Below, in pieces: positions 44,568 through 54,200 of a DNA stretch of 64,000 nucleotides (positions within the stretch are counted from its first letter, which is position 1; each line of letters begins with the position of its first letter). Origin of the DNA: Candidatus Symbiopectobacterium sp. NZEC151 (lineage in GTDB: Bacteria > Pseudomonadota > Gammaproteobacteria > Enterobacterales > Enterobacteriaceae); assembly GCF_025962655.1 (NCBI RefSeq), contig NZ_JAGFPE010000002.1, positions 496,001 to 560,000 on the forward strand. The letters run 5' to 3'. Below the pieces are notes generated by a model. It had not been told where the DNA came from, ran no database searches, and saw nothing but the letters and a program-made list of their open reading frames with translations. Position numbers and translations under genes: made by a program.

Positions 44568-44612
44568 ACGGCGGCATACCACTCTGAAAATCAGAGCAAT
44601 GTAGGCCGCCGT
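44568..44612 (-). terminator. Two-stem hairpin after the yiaL-like gene
   Basis: Outer arms ACGGCGGC / GCCGCCGT and an inner CTCTGA-AAA-TCAGAG stem. It lies between the end of the rspB-yiaK-yiaL run and rspR. The tail on the minus strand (TTATCTGTT) is moderately U-rich. Confidence 0.55.
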
Positions 44613-44642
44613 ATGAGGGTTCGAAGAGGATTTAATCCGGGA

Positions 44643-45116
44643 TCATGAACCTGGGTGCAACAGACGCACAGGAACCTTAGCCACCACTTTACGCACCGGG
44701 GCTTCATGTTCTACATGGCAAAGTGGAGCATGAATATCCCACGGGAATAAAATGACAAAATCACCCGGCGTTAACACGATATCCTTTTCTGTCCCCGCTT
44801 TACTGCGATAGAAGTAATTGTCTTGTTCAGGATGCGGATCGTCGGGTAGCGACTGAAGTACAGGTCGGTATTCCAACCGCTCTTGTCCAGAAATAACGAA
44901 TTGCACGTCAATGTTGTCACAATGCGTTTCTGCAATACGTGCCTGACTGGGTGCCGTCGTTGCCTGAAACGTTTTGTACACCACGTCTTGCTGATGCATT
45001 TCACCGTCAGGGTGTTGAGCAAAATCAATCCCCTTCAGCGTCTCTAACACCTGATAGATCGCTGCCGGTAACTCCAAGCGAGACGCCGCTAATTGAGCAA
45101 TATTGCCAACTATCAT
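44643..45116 (-). CDS. YhcH/YjgK/YiaL-family sugar protein
   Basis: Cupin-like protein of 157 residues, YiaL-like (E. coli YiaL has ~155). Shared features: IVGNIAQ start, CDNIDVQFVISGQERLEYRP, LTPGDFVILFPWDIHAP with the metal-binding His, and VRKVVAKVPV near the end. In the relatives, these proteins accompany sialic acid, keto-gulonate or hexuronate catabolism and may act as anomerases or isomerases. It follows the yiaK-like gene by 11 bases, the same pairing as E. coli yiaK-yiaL. Confidence 0.85.
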   Translation of the reverse strand: MIVGNIAQLAASRLELPAAIYQVLETLKGIDFAQHPDGEMHQQDVVYKTFQATTAPSQARIAETHCDNIDVQFVISGQERLEYRPVLQSLPDDPHPEQDNYFYRSKAGTEKDIVLTPGDFVILFPWDIHAPLCHVEHEAPVRKVVAKVPVRLLHPGS

Positions 45117-45127
45117 CGATTCCCCCT

Positions 45128-46141
45128 CTATTTCGCTAACGCGACAATCTCAGCCCAGACACCGTCATCAACAACAATCCCTTGGTCGCGTTGCTGCTCG
45201 CGCATTTTTACTTCCATTTCACCAGGGAAATAGACAGCACTTTTACCTTCCGCGGGTTGGGATGTCTTCACGTAGTCAGCAATGCTATCAGCCAAACGGT
45301 CGCTGAATTCGCTGCCACCGAGTTGGGCGGGATCAAACACCATGAATATCTGGCTGGCGCCGGTGCAACTCCCCTTTTGAATTTTATCAATTTCATTGGT
45401 TGGATGACCCGCAGAGAGCAATGCCGCCATGGCATCCAGCAAAATGGCCATACCAGAACCTTTCCAATAACCGGTAGGCAGAATACGCATTGACTCTTCG
45501 ATGGGGCCCGGTTCATCCGTTAAGTTGCCGTCTTTATCAAACCCACCCGGGAACGGCAGTTTTTCGCCTTTGAGGCGTGTTACCTGCAATTTTCCGTAAG
45601 CGTACTGCGACATCGCCATATCCAGAACCAATGCCCCCGCCTTGCGCGGCACGGCCATAACAAACGGGTTATTCCCCAAACGTGGGTTCTTTGCATCCCA
45701 TGCAGGCATACAAGACTCGGTATTGGTCCAGCAGATAGCAGCATAGCCCTGTTCAGCCGCTTTCCATCCATACGTGCCGCCGCGCATCCAGTGCGTTGTG
45801 TTCTTCAGCGCCACGATACCAACACCATTTTCACGCGCCAGCGCGGTCGCGCGTTCAACAGCAAACAGCGCATTGGTTATGCCCACACCTTGTTGACCAT
45901 CATAGATTTCCAATGCACCCAGCGCTTTGACACACTCGGGCTCAGCATGAATATCTACCCAGCCTTTATTGACGTAGTCGACAAAACGGGCAACGCGGTT
46001 TAATCCATGGGAGTAAATACCGTCGCAGCTGGATTCGGTATGTATTTGTGCGCACGTGTCTGCTTTTTTCTGATCCAACCCGGCATTGATGAACGCCTTT
46101 TTAACCGTTTCTTTCATAACATCAAATTGAATTCTTTGCAT
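45128..46141 (-). CDS. YiaK-like malate/L-lactate dehydrogenase family oxidoreductase
   Basis: NAD(P)-dependent reductase of 337 residues from the ATG at 46141 (GAGGAT upstream). It matches E. coli YiaK (DlgD, 2,3-diketo-L-gulonate reductase) over its length: SHGLNRVARFVDYVNKGWVD, NTTHWMRGGTYGWKAAEQGY and LPTGYWKGSGMAILLDAMAA. The catalytic His (TTHWMRGG) is present. A longer frame to 46264 is not homologous. It sits between rspB and the yiaL-like gene, which suggests it handles a keto-sugar acid made from the cluster's substrate. Confidence 0.87.
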   Translation of the reverse strand: MQRIQFDVMKETVKKAFINAGLDQKKADTCAQIHTESSCDGIYSHGLNRVARFVDYVNKGWVDIHAEPECVKALGALEIYDGQQGVGITNALFAVERATALARENGVGIVALKNTTHWMRGGTYGWKAAEQGYAAICWTNTESCMPAWDAKNPRLGNNPFVMAVPRKAGALVLDMAMSQYAYGKLQVTRLKGEKLPFPGGFDKDGNLTDEPGPIEESMRILPTGYWKGSGMAILLDAMAALLSAGHPTNEIDKIQKGSCTGASQIFMVFDPAQLGGSEFSDRLADSIADYVKTSQPAEGKSAVYFPGEMEVKMREQQRDQGIVVDDGVWAEIVALAK

Positions 46142-46217
46142 ATTATCCTCATTCTTTTGAGTAGAGTAGGCAGGTATGAGTACGGGTCTCCATTCACGTC
46201 TGGACACCCGTCTTGGG

Positions 46218-47231
46218 CTAAAAACGTAAAATGACCTTACAGCAGCTATGACGATCGTTTTCAAACGTTGCCATCGCGCTGACCACTTCCTGATACGGAT
46301 AGCGGTGAGTAATCAACTTACTGGGATCGATCAATCCAGCGCGCAGCCAGTCGATCACAATCGGGAATTTATGCGCATTGAGGCGCGAGGAATAAATACT
46401 CAGTTCCTTGCTGGTGATCCCTTGCTGCGTGACGGTGCACGGGTCCGCAGAGAAGCCCATCAACACAATACGGGCGGCTGGAGACGCGAGCGTAATCGCC
46501 TCTTGCAGAATGGATGGATGGCAGGCAGCATCAATAATCAACGTGGGTCGATATCCCCTACGAGCCAGCTCATCCGGTAAGGACAGGTGCGTAGTATCGA
46601 TAACGTAATCCGCACCACTTTGCCGTGCCATTTCAAGCCGCTCTGGAATGCGATCCACCACGATCACGGTTTGTACCTGATAAACGCCTTTCAGCACCTG
46701 AACAGACGTCAAACCCATCGGCCCCGCGCCATAAATCAAGGCACAATCTTGCTCTGTGGGTGTAACCTGACCCGCTACATTTGCTGCAATCGTGAAAGGC
46801 TCAACCATGACCGCGAACTCATCACTCACATCGTCAGGAATATGATGCGCGTTACGGGCTGGCACCACGGCGTATTCACTGAAACCACCGTCACGATGCA
46901 CGCCCAATACCACCAGTTCCGTACACACGTTCGGTTTGCCAATGGAGCACGGATAACAGTGACCACAACTGACAACAGGATCGACAGAAACACGTTCACC
47001 TACCCGCGCGTCCTCAACGCCCTCTCCTACTGCCTCAATAACGCCAAAAAACTCATGACCAATCACTCGAGGGTATTTAGCAAAGGGATTATGGCCGTGG
47101 TAGATATGGCTATCTGAACCGCAGATCCCTGCCAAACTGATTTTTACCCGTACATCCCCTGGCAAGGGCTGCGGGATAGCGCGTTCCTCAATATCCAACT
47201 GGTTGGGTTGTGCGATAACAATACTTTTCAT
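46218..47231 (-). CDS. rspB: Zinc-dependent dehydrogenase RspB
   Basis: Medium-chain dehydrogenase of 337 residues, nearly colinear with E. coli RspB. Catalytic zinc ligands: Cys in LAGICGSDSH, His-Glu in IGHEFFG. The structural zinc Cys cluster is SCGHCYPCSIGKPNVC, and NAD(P) binds at YGAGPMGLTSVQ. In E. coli rspB goes with rspA; the reaction is thought to be oxidation of a sugar acid such as L-gulonate or D-mannonate type. Here it starts its own operon (rspB-yiaK-yiaL) whose promoter copies that of rspA. Confidence 0.92.
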   Translation of the reverse strand: MKSIVIAQPNQLDIEERAIPQPLPGDVRVKISLAGICGSDSHIYHGHNPFAKYPRVIGHEFFGVIEAVGEGVEDARVGERVSVDPVVSCGHCYPCSIGKPNVCTELVVLGVHRDGGFSEYAVVPARNAHHIPDDVSDEFAVMVEPFTIAANVAGQVTPTEQDCALIYGAGPMGLTSVQVLKGVYQVQTVIVVDRIPERLEMARQSGADYVIDTTHLSLPDELARRGYRPTLIIDAACHPSILQEAITLASPAARIVLMGFSADPCTVTQQGITSKELSIYSSRLNAHKFPIVIDWLRAGLIDPSKLITHRYPYQEVVSAMATFENDRHSCCKVILRF

Positions 47232-47261
47232 TCAGCAACCTCATTAATGGCTAACATGCAT

Positions 47262-47307
47262 ACTACCATACAAGAAAACATAAAAAAAACCTATGAGCAA
47301 CATCACA
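47262..47307 (-). promoter_or_regulatory. rspB promoter: shared 13-mer plus CRP-like site
   Basis: ACTACCATACAAG at 47262-47274 and TATGA-N6-TCACA at 47292-47307. The same pair, with the same 18-base step, stands before rspA. The first is a candidate RspR (or LysR) operator; the second is one mismatch from the CRP consensus. Confidence 0.65.
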
Positions 47308-47352
47308 TTTACCATCAGTCACACGTGGAGATACTCGAATAGGCTGATTTAA

Positions 47353-47385
47353 AAAAGCGTTATTTTACAGATAAATAACGCTTTT
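47353..47385 (-). terminator. Terminator after the ydfI-like gene
   Basis: Perfect 13-bp stem (AAAAGCGTTATTT / AAATAACGCTTTT) with a 7-base loop, followed on the minus strand by further T residues. It closes the rspA-uxaC-symporter-ydfI operon just upstream of the rspB promoter. Confidence 0.8.
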
Positions 47386-47409
47386 ATTCTTGCATTATCA
47401 GGCGGAAAA

Positions 47410-48867
47410 TTACCAGACCAGCGTGCGCAGCGTCTGTTTCACCCCATGCTGAAGCAGAGACTGATAGTAGCGGGTCACCGTCGCTACAAACTCACGTTGC
47501 TGCGGCAAGTCTTGTCCAAAGATAGCCTCCAGTCCCAGCAATGCCTGAACGCGGGCTTCTCCCTGCTCGCTGTTACGCACCACGTCTGCCAGCACATCAC
47601 GCAACGGATCGCTGATATCAATGGCATTTCCCTGCTCATCCACGCCGCCGACATAACGCATCCATCCGGCCACACCGAGCGCCAGCATGTCGAAACGACT
47701 GCCGTGCGCCAGATGCCAGCGAATCGAATCCAGCATACGCTGTGGCAGCTTCTGCGAGCCGTCCATGGCAATTTGCCAGGTACGGTGCTTCAGCGCACGG
47801 TTGCGGTAACGCTGTAACAGCGCGTCGGCGTAAGCCGCCAGATTAACACCCTGGGTGCGCAGCGTGGGAGCCTGCTCTTGCAGCATCAGGTGGTGTGCCG
47901 CTTTAACGAGTGCCTCGTCCTGCATGCAGTCGCTGATATGCGCATAACCCGCCAGATAACCGAGATACGCCAGGAAGGAGTGGCTGCCATTCAACATGCG
48001 CAGTTTCATCTCTTCGTACGGCAGCACGTCCTGTACCAGTTCCGCCCCCGCCTTTTCCCATGCGGGACGCCCGTTGACAAAGCTGTCTTCAATCACCCAC
48101 TGAAAGAACGGCTCGCAGGCAATGCCCGCCGGATCGTTCACGCCCAGCAGTTCGGTGATTTGCGCCAGCGTTTCTGGCGTCATCGCCGGTACGATACGAT
48201 CCACCATGGTGGAAGGGAACGTCACGTGCTGCGCGACCCACTGCGCCAGTTCAGGGTCCTGACGCTGCGCCAGTTGGGTAATCACATTGCGTGTCACATG
48301 GCCATTTTCCGGCATGTTGTCGCACGACATCACGCTAAACGGCGGCACACCGCGAGCTTTACGGCGTTTGATCGCAGCCAGAATAACGCCCGGCAAAGAG
48401 CGCGGTTGATCCGGGTGCTGGAGATCGTGCGCAATCATCGGATGCTCGGCGTTAAGCTGTCCGGTTGCCGGATGGTGGCAGTAGCCTTTTTCCGTCACCG
48501 TGATGGATACGATAGCGATATCCGGTGCACTTAATGCTTCCAGCACCGCCTCGATGCCGTCCAACTCCGCGTGCAGGGCGGTTTTGGCTACGCCAACAAT
48601 GCGGCTGGTCCAGCCATCGTCCGCCATTTCCGATACGGACCACAGCAGATCCTGCTCGCGAATATCCTTAATCTGTTGCTCACCGCCAATCAGGTTGATT
48701 TCGCAATAGCCCCAATCGCTGCCGAACTGTGCGGCCAGTTTGTCGGCACACACCGCCTGGTGGGCGCGATGAAACGCGCCGAAACCAATATGAGCAATAC
48801 GAGCGACCAGTTTGCTGCGGTCATATTCAGGCACCGCGGCTTTTGCCTGTAAGAGAGACGTTGTCAT
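47410..48867 (-). CDS. Mannitol dehydrogenase family: D-mannonate oxidoreductase (UxuB/YdfI-like)
   Basis: Long-chain polyol dehydrogenase of 485 residues from the ATG at 48867. N-terminal NAD region ..VARIAHIGFGAFHRAHQAVC.., ITVTEKGYCHHP, DNMPENGHVTRNVI, and the catalytic Lys/Asn/His block YEEMKLRMLNGSHSFLAYLG. It should reduce fructuronate to mannonate. E. coli YdfI stands beside rspR (ydfH), which supports YdfI rather than UxuB as the closest relative. It is the last gene of the rspA operon, 42 bases after the symporter gene. Confidence 0.9.
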   Translation of the reverse strand: MTTSLLQAKAAVPEYDRSKLVARIAHIGFGAFHRAHQAVCADKLAAQFGSDWGYCEINLIGGEQQIKDIREQDLLWSVSEMADDGWTSRIVGVAKTALHAELDGIEAVLEALSAPDIAIVSITVTEKGYCHHPATGQLNAEHPMIAHDLQHPDQPRSLPGVILAAIKRRKARGVPPFSVMSCDNMPENGHVTRNVITQLAQRQDPELAQWVAQHVTFPSTMVDRIVPAMTPETLAQITELLGVNDPAGIACEPFFQWVIEDSFVNGRPAWEKAGAELVQDVLPYEEMKLRMLNGSHSFLAYLGYLAGYAHISDCMQDEALVKAAHHLMLQEQAPTLRTQGVNLAAYADALLQRYRNRALKHRTWQIAMDGSQKLPQRMLDSIRWHLAHGSRFDMLALGVAGWMRYVGGVDEQGNAIDISDPLRDVLADVVRNSEQGEARVQALLGLEAIFGQDLPQQREFVATVTRYYQSLLQHGVKQTLRTLVW

Positions 48868-48909
48868 AACAGTTTTTCCCAACGTTGATGCTCGCGCATC
48901 CGTTTACAA

Positions 48910-50454
48910 TTATTCACCTACCGATGAGACAGTCCGTGTTCCTTTGACCGATGACGCGTCGTTCTGGTGCCACAGGGTGTCATAAGGATGCCCGGTTAAG
49001 TCCTCAACGATACGGCGTGTTTCTGGTGTCACATCCTGTTTTCTGCCATTGGCTTTCAGGCGTTCCACTTCATCCACAAATACCTTGTGCGTGCTCTTAT
49101 TCAATCGGAAGGTCAATGCCTGCCACAGCGCTATCAACAACAGGCTGACGGTACCGATAAACATCAGACCCGCAATGGTTTGAATCGCTTCTTGCGGTTG
49201 GGCCTGGCTGCCTTTCATGAAACCGCCCCACTGCAACAACAGGCCAACAATAAAGGTGGCAATCGCGACGGTGGTTTTACGTGAGAAGGTCATTACCGCA
49301 GCGAACAGCCCTTCACGACGCTGACGGGTGATCATTTCGTCAATATCGGGAATGAACGGGAACACGTTCCACGGGGTGAACTCCAGCACGCAGCGACCCA
49401 CCTGATAGAAACCGGCCAGCGCCACCAGCATCACCATCTTGTTTTCTACCGGGAAACGGTAGACGTAGAAGAACCCGGCCAGACACAGCATCATCAGCGT
49501 GTAGGAAAAGATATACAGGCGCGACGGGCCATATTTGATGATCGCCAACCCGGACAGCAACGTTACTGGCAGCCCGACAATACTCATGGAGAGCAGGCTT
49601 CCGGCAAACGCCGAAGAGACGTTCAGACAGTAGACGCAGAAGAACACAAACACCGTGTTGTAGACATCTTTTGCCGTGAAGGAGAACAGATAAATTGCCA
49701 GGTGTTTTCTAAAGGCACGCACATGCAACGTCGACGCATAATCCTTAAACAGGCCACCCAGCAGACGCAGCTTTTCACCCAGGGTGCGCGGCGGCGTTTC
49801 CGCTTCTAACTCGGCCAGCATTTCCGGCGTCAGTTCGCGTTCCCAGGTCACTTTCCAGGAGATGAACACGCACACCATAAAGATAACCGAGAACATCACA
49901 CCGTTGATCAGATAAGCATTCGCATCGTGTTCGCCGTAGTGCTTAATCAGCAGGCCAGGGATAAAGGTCGCGAGAAACGTCCCCAACGCCGAGAGGAACA
50001 TACGGCACGTAGAGAGTTTGGTGCGCGAGTTAAACCCTTTGGTCATTTCGGACGGCAGCGTCTCCCATGGGATCAGCACCATCGCGGCAATGATTTCAAA
50101 CGCCAGGTACACCGCCAGATAGAACCAGTAATTCATGCCGTTGAGCCACAGCAACGAATACACCAGCATCAGCGGCGCGCCGACTAACAGAAAGAATCGG
50201 CGGCGACCAAATTTCTTACCGAAATAGTTTTTATAAAAGTGGTCGGTAAAACTGCCCATAAACAGACTGACAATGGCATCGACAATACGCGCAATGGCGA
50301 CAATCGAGGCAGCTTCCACCGGCGTTAAGCCCACAAAAGTGGTATAGAAAAAGAGTAACCAGGCCCCGATAACGGTAAAGGCACCGCCACCCATAATATC
50401 CGTCAAACCATAACCGATACTGACCGGTATAGTCACTTTCTTAGAAGCAGACAT
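48910..50454 (-). CDS. GPH-family cation:glycoside/hexuronide symporter
   Basis: Inner-membrane carrier of 514 residues with about 12 helices, of the MelB/UidB/XylP family. GPH features: GYGLTDIMGGGAF at the start, IVAIARIVDAIVSLFMGSFT in helix 2 with the cation-site Asp, and the GKKFGRRRFFLLVGAP loop. An unusually long C-terminal tail (from ~460 on) is polar. Between uxaC and the ydfI-like gene it should import glucuronate, galacturonate or a glycoside of them. The exact substrate is not readable. Confidence 0.87.
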   Translation of the reverse strand: MSASKKVTIPVSIGYGLTDIMGGGAFTVIGAWLLFFYTTFVGLTPVEAASIVAIARIVDAIVSLFMGSFTDHFYKNYFGKKFGRRRFFLLVGAPLMLVYSLLWLNGMNYWFYLAVYLAFEIIAAMVLIPWETLPSEMTKGFNSRTKLSTCRMFLSALGTFLATFIPGLLIKHYGEHDANAYLINGVMFSVIFMVCVFISWKVTWERELTPEMLAELEAETPPRTLGEKLRLLGGLFKDYASTLHVRAFRKHLAIYLFSFTAKDVYNTVFVFFCVYCLNVSSAFAGSLLSMSIVGLPVTLLSGLAIIKYGPSRLYIFSYTLMMLCLAGFFYVYRFPVENKMVMLVALAGFYQVGRCVLEFTPWNVFPFIPDIDEMITRQRREGLFAAVMTFSRKTTVAIATFIVGLLLQWGGFMKGSQAQPQEAIQTIAGLMFIGTVSLLLIALWQALTFRLNKSTHKVFVDEVERLKANGRKQDVTPETRRIVEDLTGHPYDTLWHQNDASSVKGTRTVSSVGE

Positions 50455-50484
50455 GTTCTATCCTCATTAAAATGAGAGTAATAA

Positions 50485-51891
50485 TCAGAATTTAAAATAG
50501 TGTAGGGCGTTATCGTGACAAATATTTCTTACCATACGTTGCAGGATAATGTCATCCGCGGGAAATTCCCCGGCATCGATCCATTGTCCAATTAATCCAC
50601 ATAATATCCGACGGAAATAATCGTGACGCGGGTAAGAAACAAAGCTGCGCGAATCGGTCAGCATACCGACAAAATTCATCAGCAGCCCTTGATCCGCCAG
50701 CGCGTTAAGCTGGCTCAACATGCCACGGCGCGTATCGTTGAACCACCAGCCTGACCCGAACTGAAGCGGTGATTTAACCCCGTCTTCTCCGGACTGGAAG
50801 TTGGCAATCGTCGAGGCCACAATGTCATTGTAGGCCGCGTATAAGTTATAAATGATTGTCCTGGGTAAATGATTCTCCTCGGCCATTGCATTGAGAAAGG
50901 CATTAAGATTGGCAGCCAACCGGGGTTGATCGGCAATAGCGTCAAACCCGCTATTTATCCCCACTTTTTCCAACATGCGTTGGTTATTATTGCGGATCGC
51001 GCCGAAATGAATTTGCATAGCCCAATCATATTTTTTATATAACCGGGCCAGCGTAATAAATAATACGCTTTGCCAAATACTCTCTTCCGCAGCGGTGATG
51101 ACTTCACCCTGCATTTTTTTCAGGAATACCGTATCACCTTGTACCGTAGTGAACGGTGTAAAGGTTAAATCGCCCAGTCCGTGATCGGAAATACGGCAGC
51201 CCACCTCGTGGAAAAACTGTACCCGCGCTTCCAGCGCCCGCTCAAAATCCGTGAACCGGGTAATGGTTTCGCCGGTTAATTCCGCCAAACGCACCAAGGC
51301 AGAAGAGAACTGGTGTCTGTCGTGCGAGAAAAACTCATCCGGTCGAAAGGTCGGCAACACTTTTGGGGTGAAACTGGCATCCTGCTTCAACAACTGATGA
51401 TAATGCAGAGAATCCAGCGGCGAATCCGTGGTGCAGATAACCTCAACCCGAGAGCGCGTCATTAACGCTCGCGGTGTGAAGGCATCATCCTGCAACTGGC
51501 GGTTGCAGGCATCCATGATGTCACGCCAGTTACGGCTGCTCAGCATCTCGTCAATGCCGAAGTACTGTTTCAGTTCCAGATGTGTCCAGTGATAAAGCGG
51601 GTTACCAAACGCCGCTTCAACGGTTTCTGCCCACGCCTGAAATTTTTCTTCAGGGGAGGCATTGCCGGTTATCTTTGCTTCTGGAATACCGTTGGCGCGC
51701 ATCGCGCGCCATTTGTAGTGATCGCCTGCCAGCCACAGTTCCGTGATACTGCTGAAACGGCGGTTTTCATAAATGTCTTTGGCTTCCAGATGGCAGTGGT
51801 AGTCAATAATCGGTAAATCCCGAGCCACCTGCTGATAGAGTTTGACCCCAGTCGGGCTGCCTATCATGAAATTGTCGTTAATCAAGCTCAT
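50485..51891 (-). CDS. uxaC: Glucuronate/galacturonate isomerase
   Basis: Uronate isomerase of 468 residues, full length. It turns D-glucuronate into D-fructuronate and D-galacturonate into D-tagaturonate. Amidohydrolase-fold signatures: LPIIDYHCHLEAKDIYENRR (metal His pair), TTDSPLDSLHYH, and MQIHFGAIRNNN. It lies 35 bases after rspA and 30 before the symporter gene. No uxaA, uxaB or uxuA is nearby; RspA supplies the mannonate dehydratase step. Confidence 0.96.
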   Translation of the reverse strand: MSLINDNFMIGSPTGVKLYQQVARDLPIIDYHCHLEAKDIYENRRFSSITELWLAGDHYKWRAMRANGIPEAKITGNASPEEKFQAWAETVEAAFGNPLYHWTHLELKQYFGIDEMLSSRNWRDIMDACNRQLQDDAFTPRALMTRSRVEVICTTDSPLDSLHYHQLLKQDASFTPKVLPTFRPDEFFSHDRHQFSSALVRLAELTGETITRFTDFERALEARVQFFHEVGCRISDHGLGDLTFTPFTTVQGDTVFLKKMQGEVITAAEESIWQSVLFITLARLYKKYDWAMQIHFGAIRNNNQRMLEKVGINSGFDAIADQPRLAANLNAFLNAMAEENHLPRTIIYNLYAAYNDIVASTIANFQSGEDGVKSPLQFGSGWWFNDTRRGMLSQLNALADQGLLMNFVGMLTDSRSFVSYPRHDYFRRILCGLIGQWIDAGEFPADDIILQRMVRNICHDNALHYFKF

Positions 51892-51926
51892 TGCTTTTCT
51901 CCCGCACCATCACCGTTGATGACGAC

Positions 51927-53141
51927 TTACCAGTTCCACAGCGTACCGTCTTCTAAACGCGCTACCGGCAGGTAGGCCGGCTCGTAGGGATATTTCGCCG
52001 CCAGTTTTTCGTCAAACTCGATGCCCAGCCCCGGTTTTTCTCCCGGATGCATGTAGCCATCCTCAAACGTCCAACTGTGCGGGAACACTTCCAGCATCTG
52101 CTCGGAGTAGCCCATGTATTCCTGTACGCCAAAATTCGGCACCCAGAGATCGAAGTGCAGCGCGGCGGCCATGCAGATCGGTGACAAGTCGGACGGGCCG
52201 TGTGAGCCGGTACGAACCTGATACAGCGAGGCAAAATCGGCTATGCGGCGCATGCCAGAGATACCGCCCGCATGGGTAATGGTGGTGCGGATGTAGTCGA
52301 TAAGCTGTTCTTCGATAAGTTGTTTACAATCCCAGATGCTGTTGAACACTTCCCCGACGGCAATCGGTGTTACCGTGTGCTGACGAATCAAGCGGAAGCA
52401 TTCCTGATTTTCTGCTGGCGTAGGATCTTCCATCCAGAACAGGCGGTAGGGTTCGACACTTTTACCAAAGCGGGCTGCTTCAATCGGCGTCAGGCGGTGG
52501 TGCATGTCATGCAGCAGGTGTTCGTTGAAGCCGTATTTGTCACGCACCGCTTCGAACAGTTTCGGTGCGAAATCCAGGTATTTTTCCGTTGACCAAAATT
52601 GTTCTTCTGGCCAGTTCCCTTTGGTGGCGGGTTCATATGCCAGACCTTTGCCTTTTGCCATGCCGTAGGTGGTTTTCATTCCCGGCACGCCGCACTGCAC
52701 GCGAATCGCTTTGAAGCCCATTTCACGGTGTTTGGCGTAATCATCCAGCGCTTCATCAACGCTGTGGCCGGTGGTGTGGCAGTACACCATTACCCCTGTG
52801 CGCGACGCGCCGCCCAGCAGTTGATACAGCGGCATGTTGGCAACCTTGCCTTTGATGTCCCACAGCGCCATGTCCACCGCCGAAATGGCTGACATGGTCA
52901 CCGGGCCGCGACGCCAGTAGGCCCCTTTGTAGAAAAACTGCCAAATATCCTCAATCTGCTGCGCATCCCGCCCGATGAGCTGCGGGCAAACATGGTCTTT
53001 GAGGTAAGAAGCGACAGGAAGCTCACGTCCGTTCAGCGTGGCATCACCGATACCGGTCACACCGTCTTCGGTAGTGATTTTCAGGGTGACGAAATTACGC
53101 CCCGGACAGGTAACAAATACTTCAGCACTTACAATTTTCAC
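51927..53141 (-). CDS. rspA: D-mannonate dehydratase family protein RspA
   Basis: Enolase superfamily enzyme of 404 residues, nearly identical in layout to E. coli RspA. N-terminal capping domain, then [56 protein letters not shown] and [12 protein letters not shown], which contain the metal and acid-base residues of the ManD group. These dehydrate D-mannonate to 2-keto-3-deoxygluconate. In this operon it would complete uronate isomerase and mannonate oxidoreductase. E. coli RspA itself is known as a weak enzyme of uncertain duty. Confidence 0.95.
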   Translation of the reverse strand: MKIVSAEVFVTCPGRNFVTLKITTEDGVTGIGDATLNGRELPVASYLKDHVCPQLIGRDAQQIEDIWQFFYKGAYWRRGPVTMSAISAVDMALWDIKGKVANMPLYQLLGGASRTGVMVYCHTTGHSVDEALDDYAKHREMGFKAIRVQCGVPGMKTTYGMAKGKGLAYEPATKGNWPEEQFWSTEKYLDFAPKLFEAVRDKYGFNEHLLHDMHHRLTPIEAARFGKSVEPYRLFWMEDPTPAENQECFRLIRQHTVTPIAVGEVFNSIWDCKQLIEEQLIDYIRTTITHAGGISGMRRIADFASLYQVRTGSHGPSDLSPICMAAALHFDLWVPNFGVQEYMGYSEQMLEVFPHSWTFEDGYMHPGEKPGLGIEFDEKLAAKYPYEPAYLPVARLEDGTLWNW

Positions 53142-53175
53142 GTCAATATCCTTTTACATCACGTTTTCTATGCTG

Positions 53176-53221
53176 ACTACCATACAAGTAGATCTAGTAT
53201 GAAAACATGAGCCAATTCACA
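53176..53221 (-). promoter_or_regulatory. rspA promoter: shared 13-mer plus CRP-like site
   Basis: ACTACCATACAAG at 53176-53188 and CATGA-N6-TCACA at 53206-53221. Spacing and order equal those of the rspB promoter. The flanks also agree: ATGC two bases before the 13-mer, and ATGAGC.A..TCACATTTA across the CRP-like site. Confidence 0.65.
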
Positions 53222-53291
53222 TTTAGACACGATGGAGGAAAATTGTTCGAAGGAGAATCAGTGGGTGCTGCCCGGCCAATACCGGGCGTTG

Positions 53292-54200
53292 TTAGCAGGC
53301 AGGACGAAGAGCGATACGGTTTTCTTCAATAAAATCAATGAAGAGTTTCACCATGGGGATTTGCGCACTGCGCTTGAGATAGCTGACAGCGAAAATGCGT
53401 GGCAACGGGGTTTCCAGCGGTGTGATGGTGATATCGTAGCCTTCGAGGCTCCCGGCGACCTGGGTGCACAAGAACACCACACAGTTCTGATTCATCACCA
53501 GATCCATGATGATATCGATATTACTGCATTCGCGGAAATAGCTGGGCTTCAGTCCCTGTTTTGCATAGGCATCAGAAACGATGGCATGCTCGCCGGTGCC
53601 TTTCTGCGGCACAATCAGCCGTGCCTGTGCCAGGGTTTCAAGGCTCAGCGTTTTGTGCTGCGCCAACGGATGATTGCTCGCCATCACGGCCACCAGTTGA
53701 TCTTCATACAGCACCTGATGGGCAAACAGCGGATCGTCCTGATAGTCGGCAAACGGCGTGGAATAGGAGAAATGGAGATCGCCGTTACGCACCTTTTCTA
53801 ACAAATCCATACTGACACCATCGATAAACGACATCTCAATGTTAGGATAGCGCCGCTGAAACTGGCTAAAAATTTCGTAATGCCGCAGACGATTGAATAT
53901 CGGAAGCACACCCACTAACAATGCGCCATCGTGGCTGTCTTCATAACCACGAATAAATTGCTCAATATCGTAATATTCTCTAATTATGCCACGTATTTTT
54001 TTGGCAAATGCCTTACCAAAGGGGGTCAGAGAGAATTGGCGCGTAGTGCGATTTATCAGTTTTCTTTCTGTTTCCTGCTCCAGACGTGCTATCTCCTGCG
54101 AAAGAAACGCCTGGGAAATATTCAACGTTTTCGCTGCTTTGGTAAAACTACCAATGCGAATCAGCTCATGATAATAGACCAGGCGCTTAATATTTATCAT
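53292..54200 (-). CDS. LysR-family regulator next to the rsp cluster
   Basis: LysR-type regulator of 302 residues. Helix-turn-helix: IGSFTKAAKTLNISQAFLSQ with EIARLEQETERKLINRTTRQ. The rest is a periplasmic-binding-like effector domain. It lies upstream of rspA in the same direction but separated by the rspA promoter, and divergent from a secreted esterase gene. It could control either; nothing in the sequence decides this. I do not recognise a named orthologue. Confidence 0.85.
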   Translation of the reverse strand: MINIKRLVYYHELIRIGSFTKAAKTLNISQAFLSQEIARLEQETERKLINRTTRQFSLTPFGKAFAKKIRGIIREYYDIEQFIRGYEDSHDGALLVGVLPIFNRLRHYEIFSQFQRRYPNIEMSFIDGVSMDLLEKVRNGDLHFSYSTPFADYQDDPLFAHQVLYEDQLVAVMASNHPLAQHKTLSLETLAQARLIVPQKGTGEHAIVSDAYAKQGLKPSYFRECSNIDIIMDLVMNQNCVVFLCTQVAGSLEGYDITITPLETPLPRIFAVSYLKRSAQIPMVKLFIDFIEENRIALRPAC

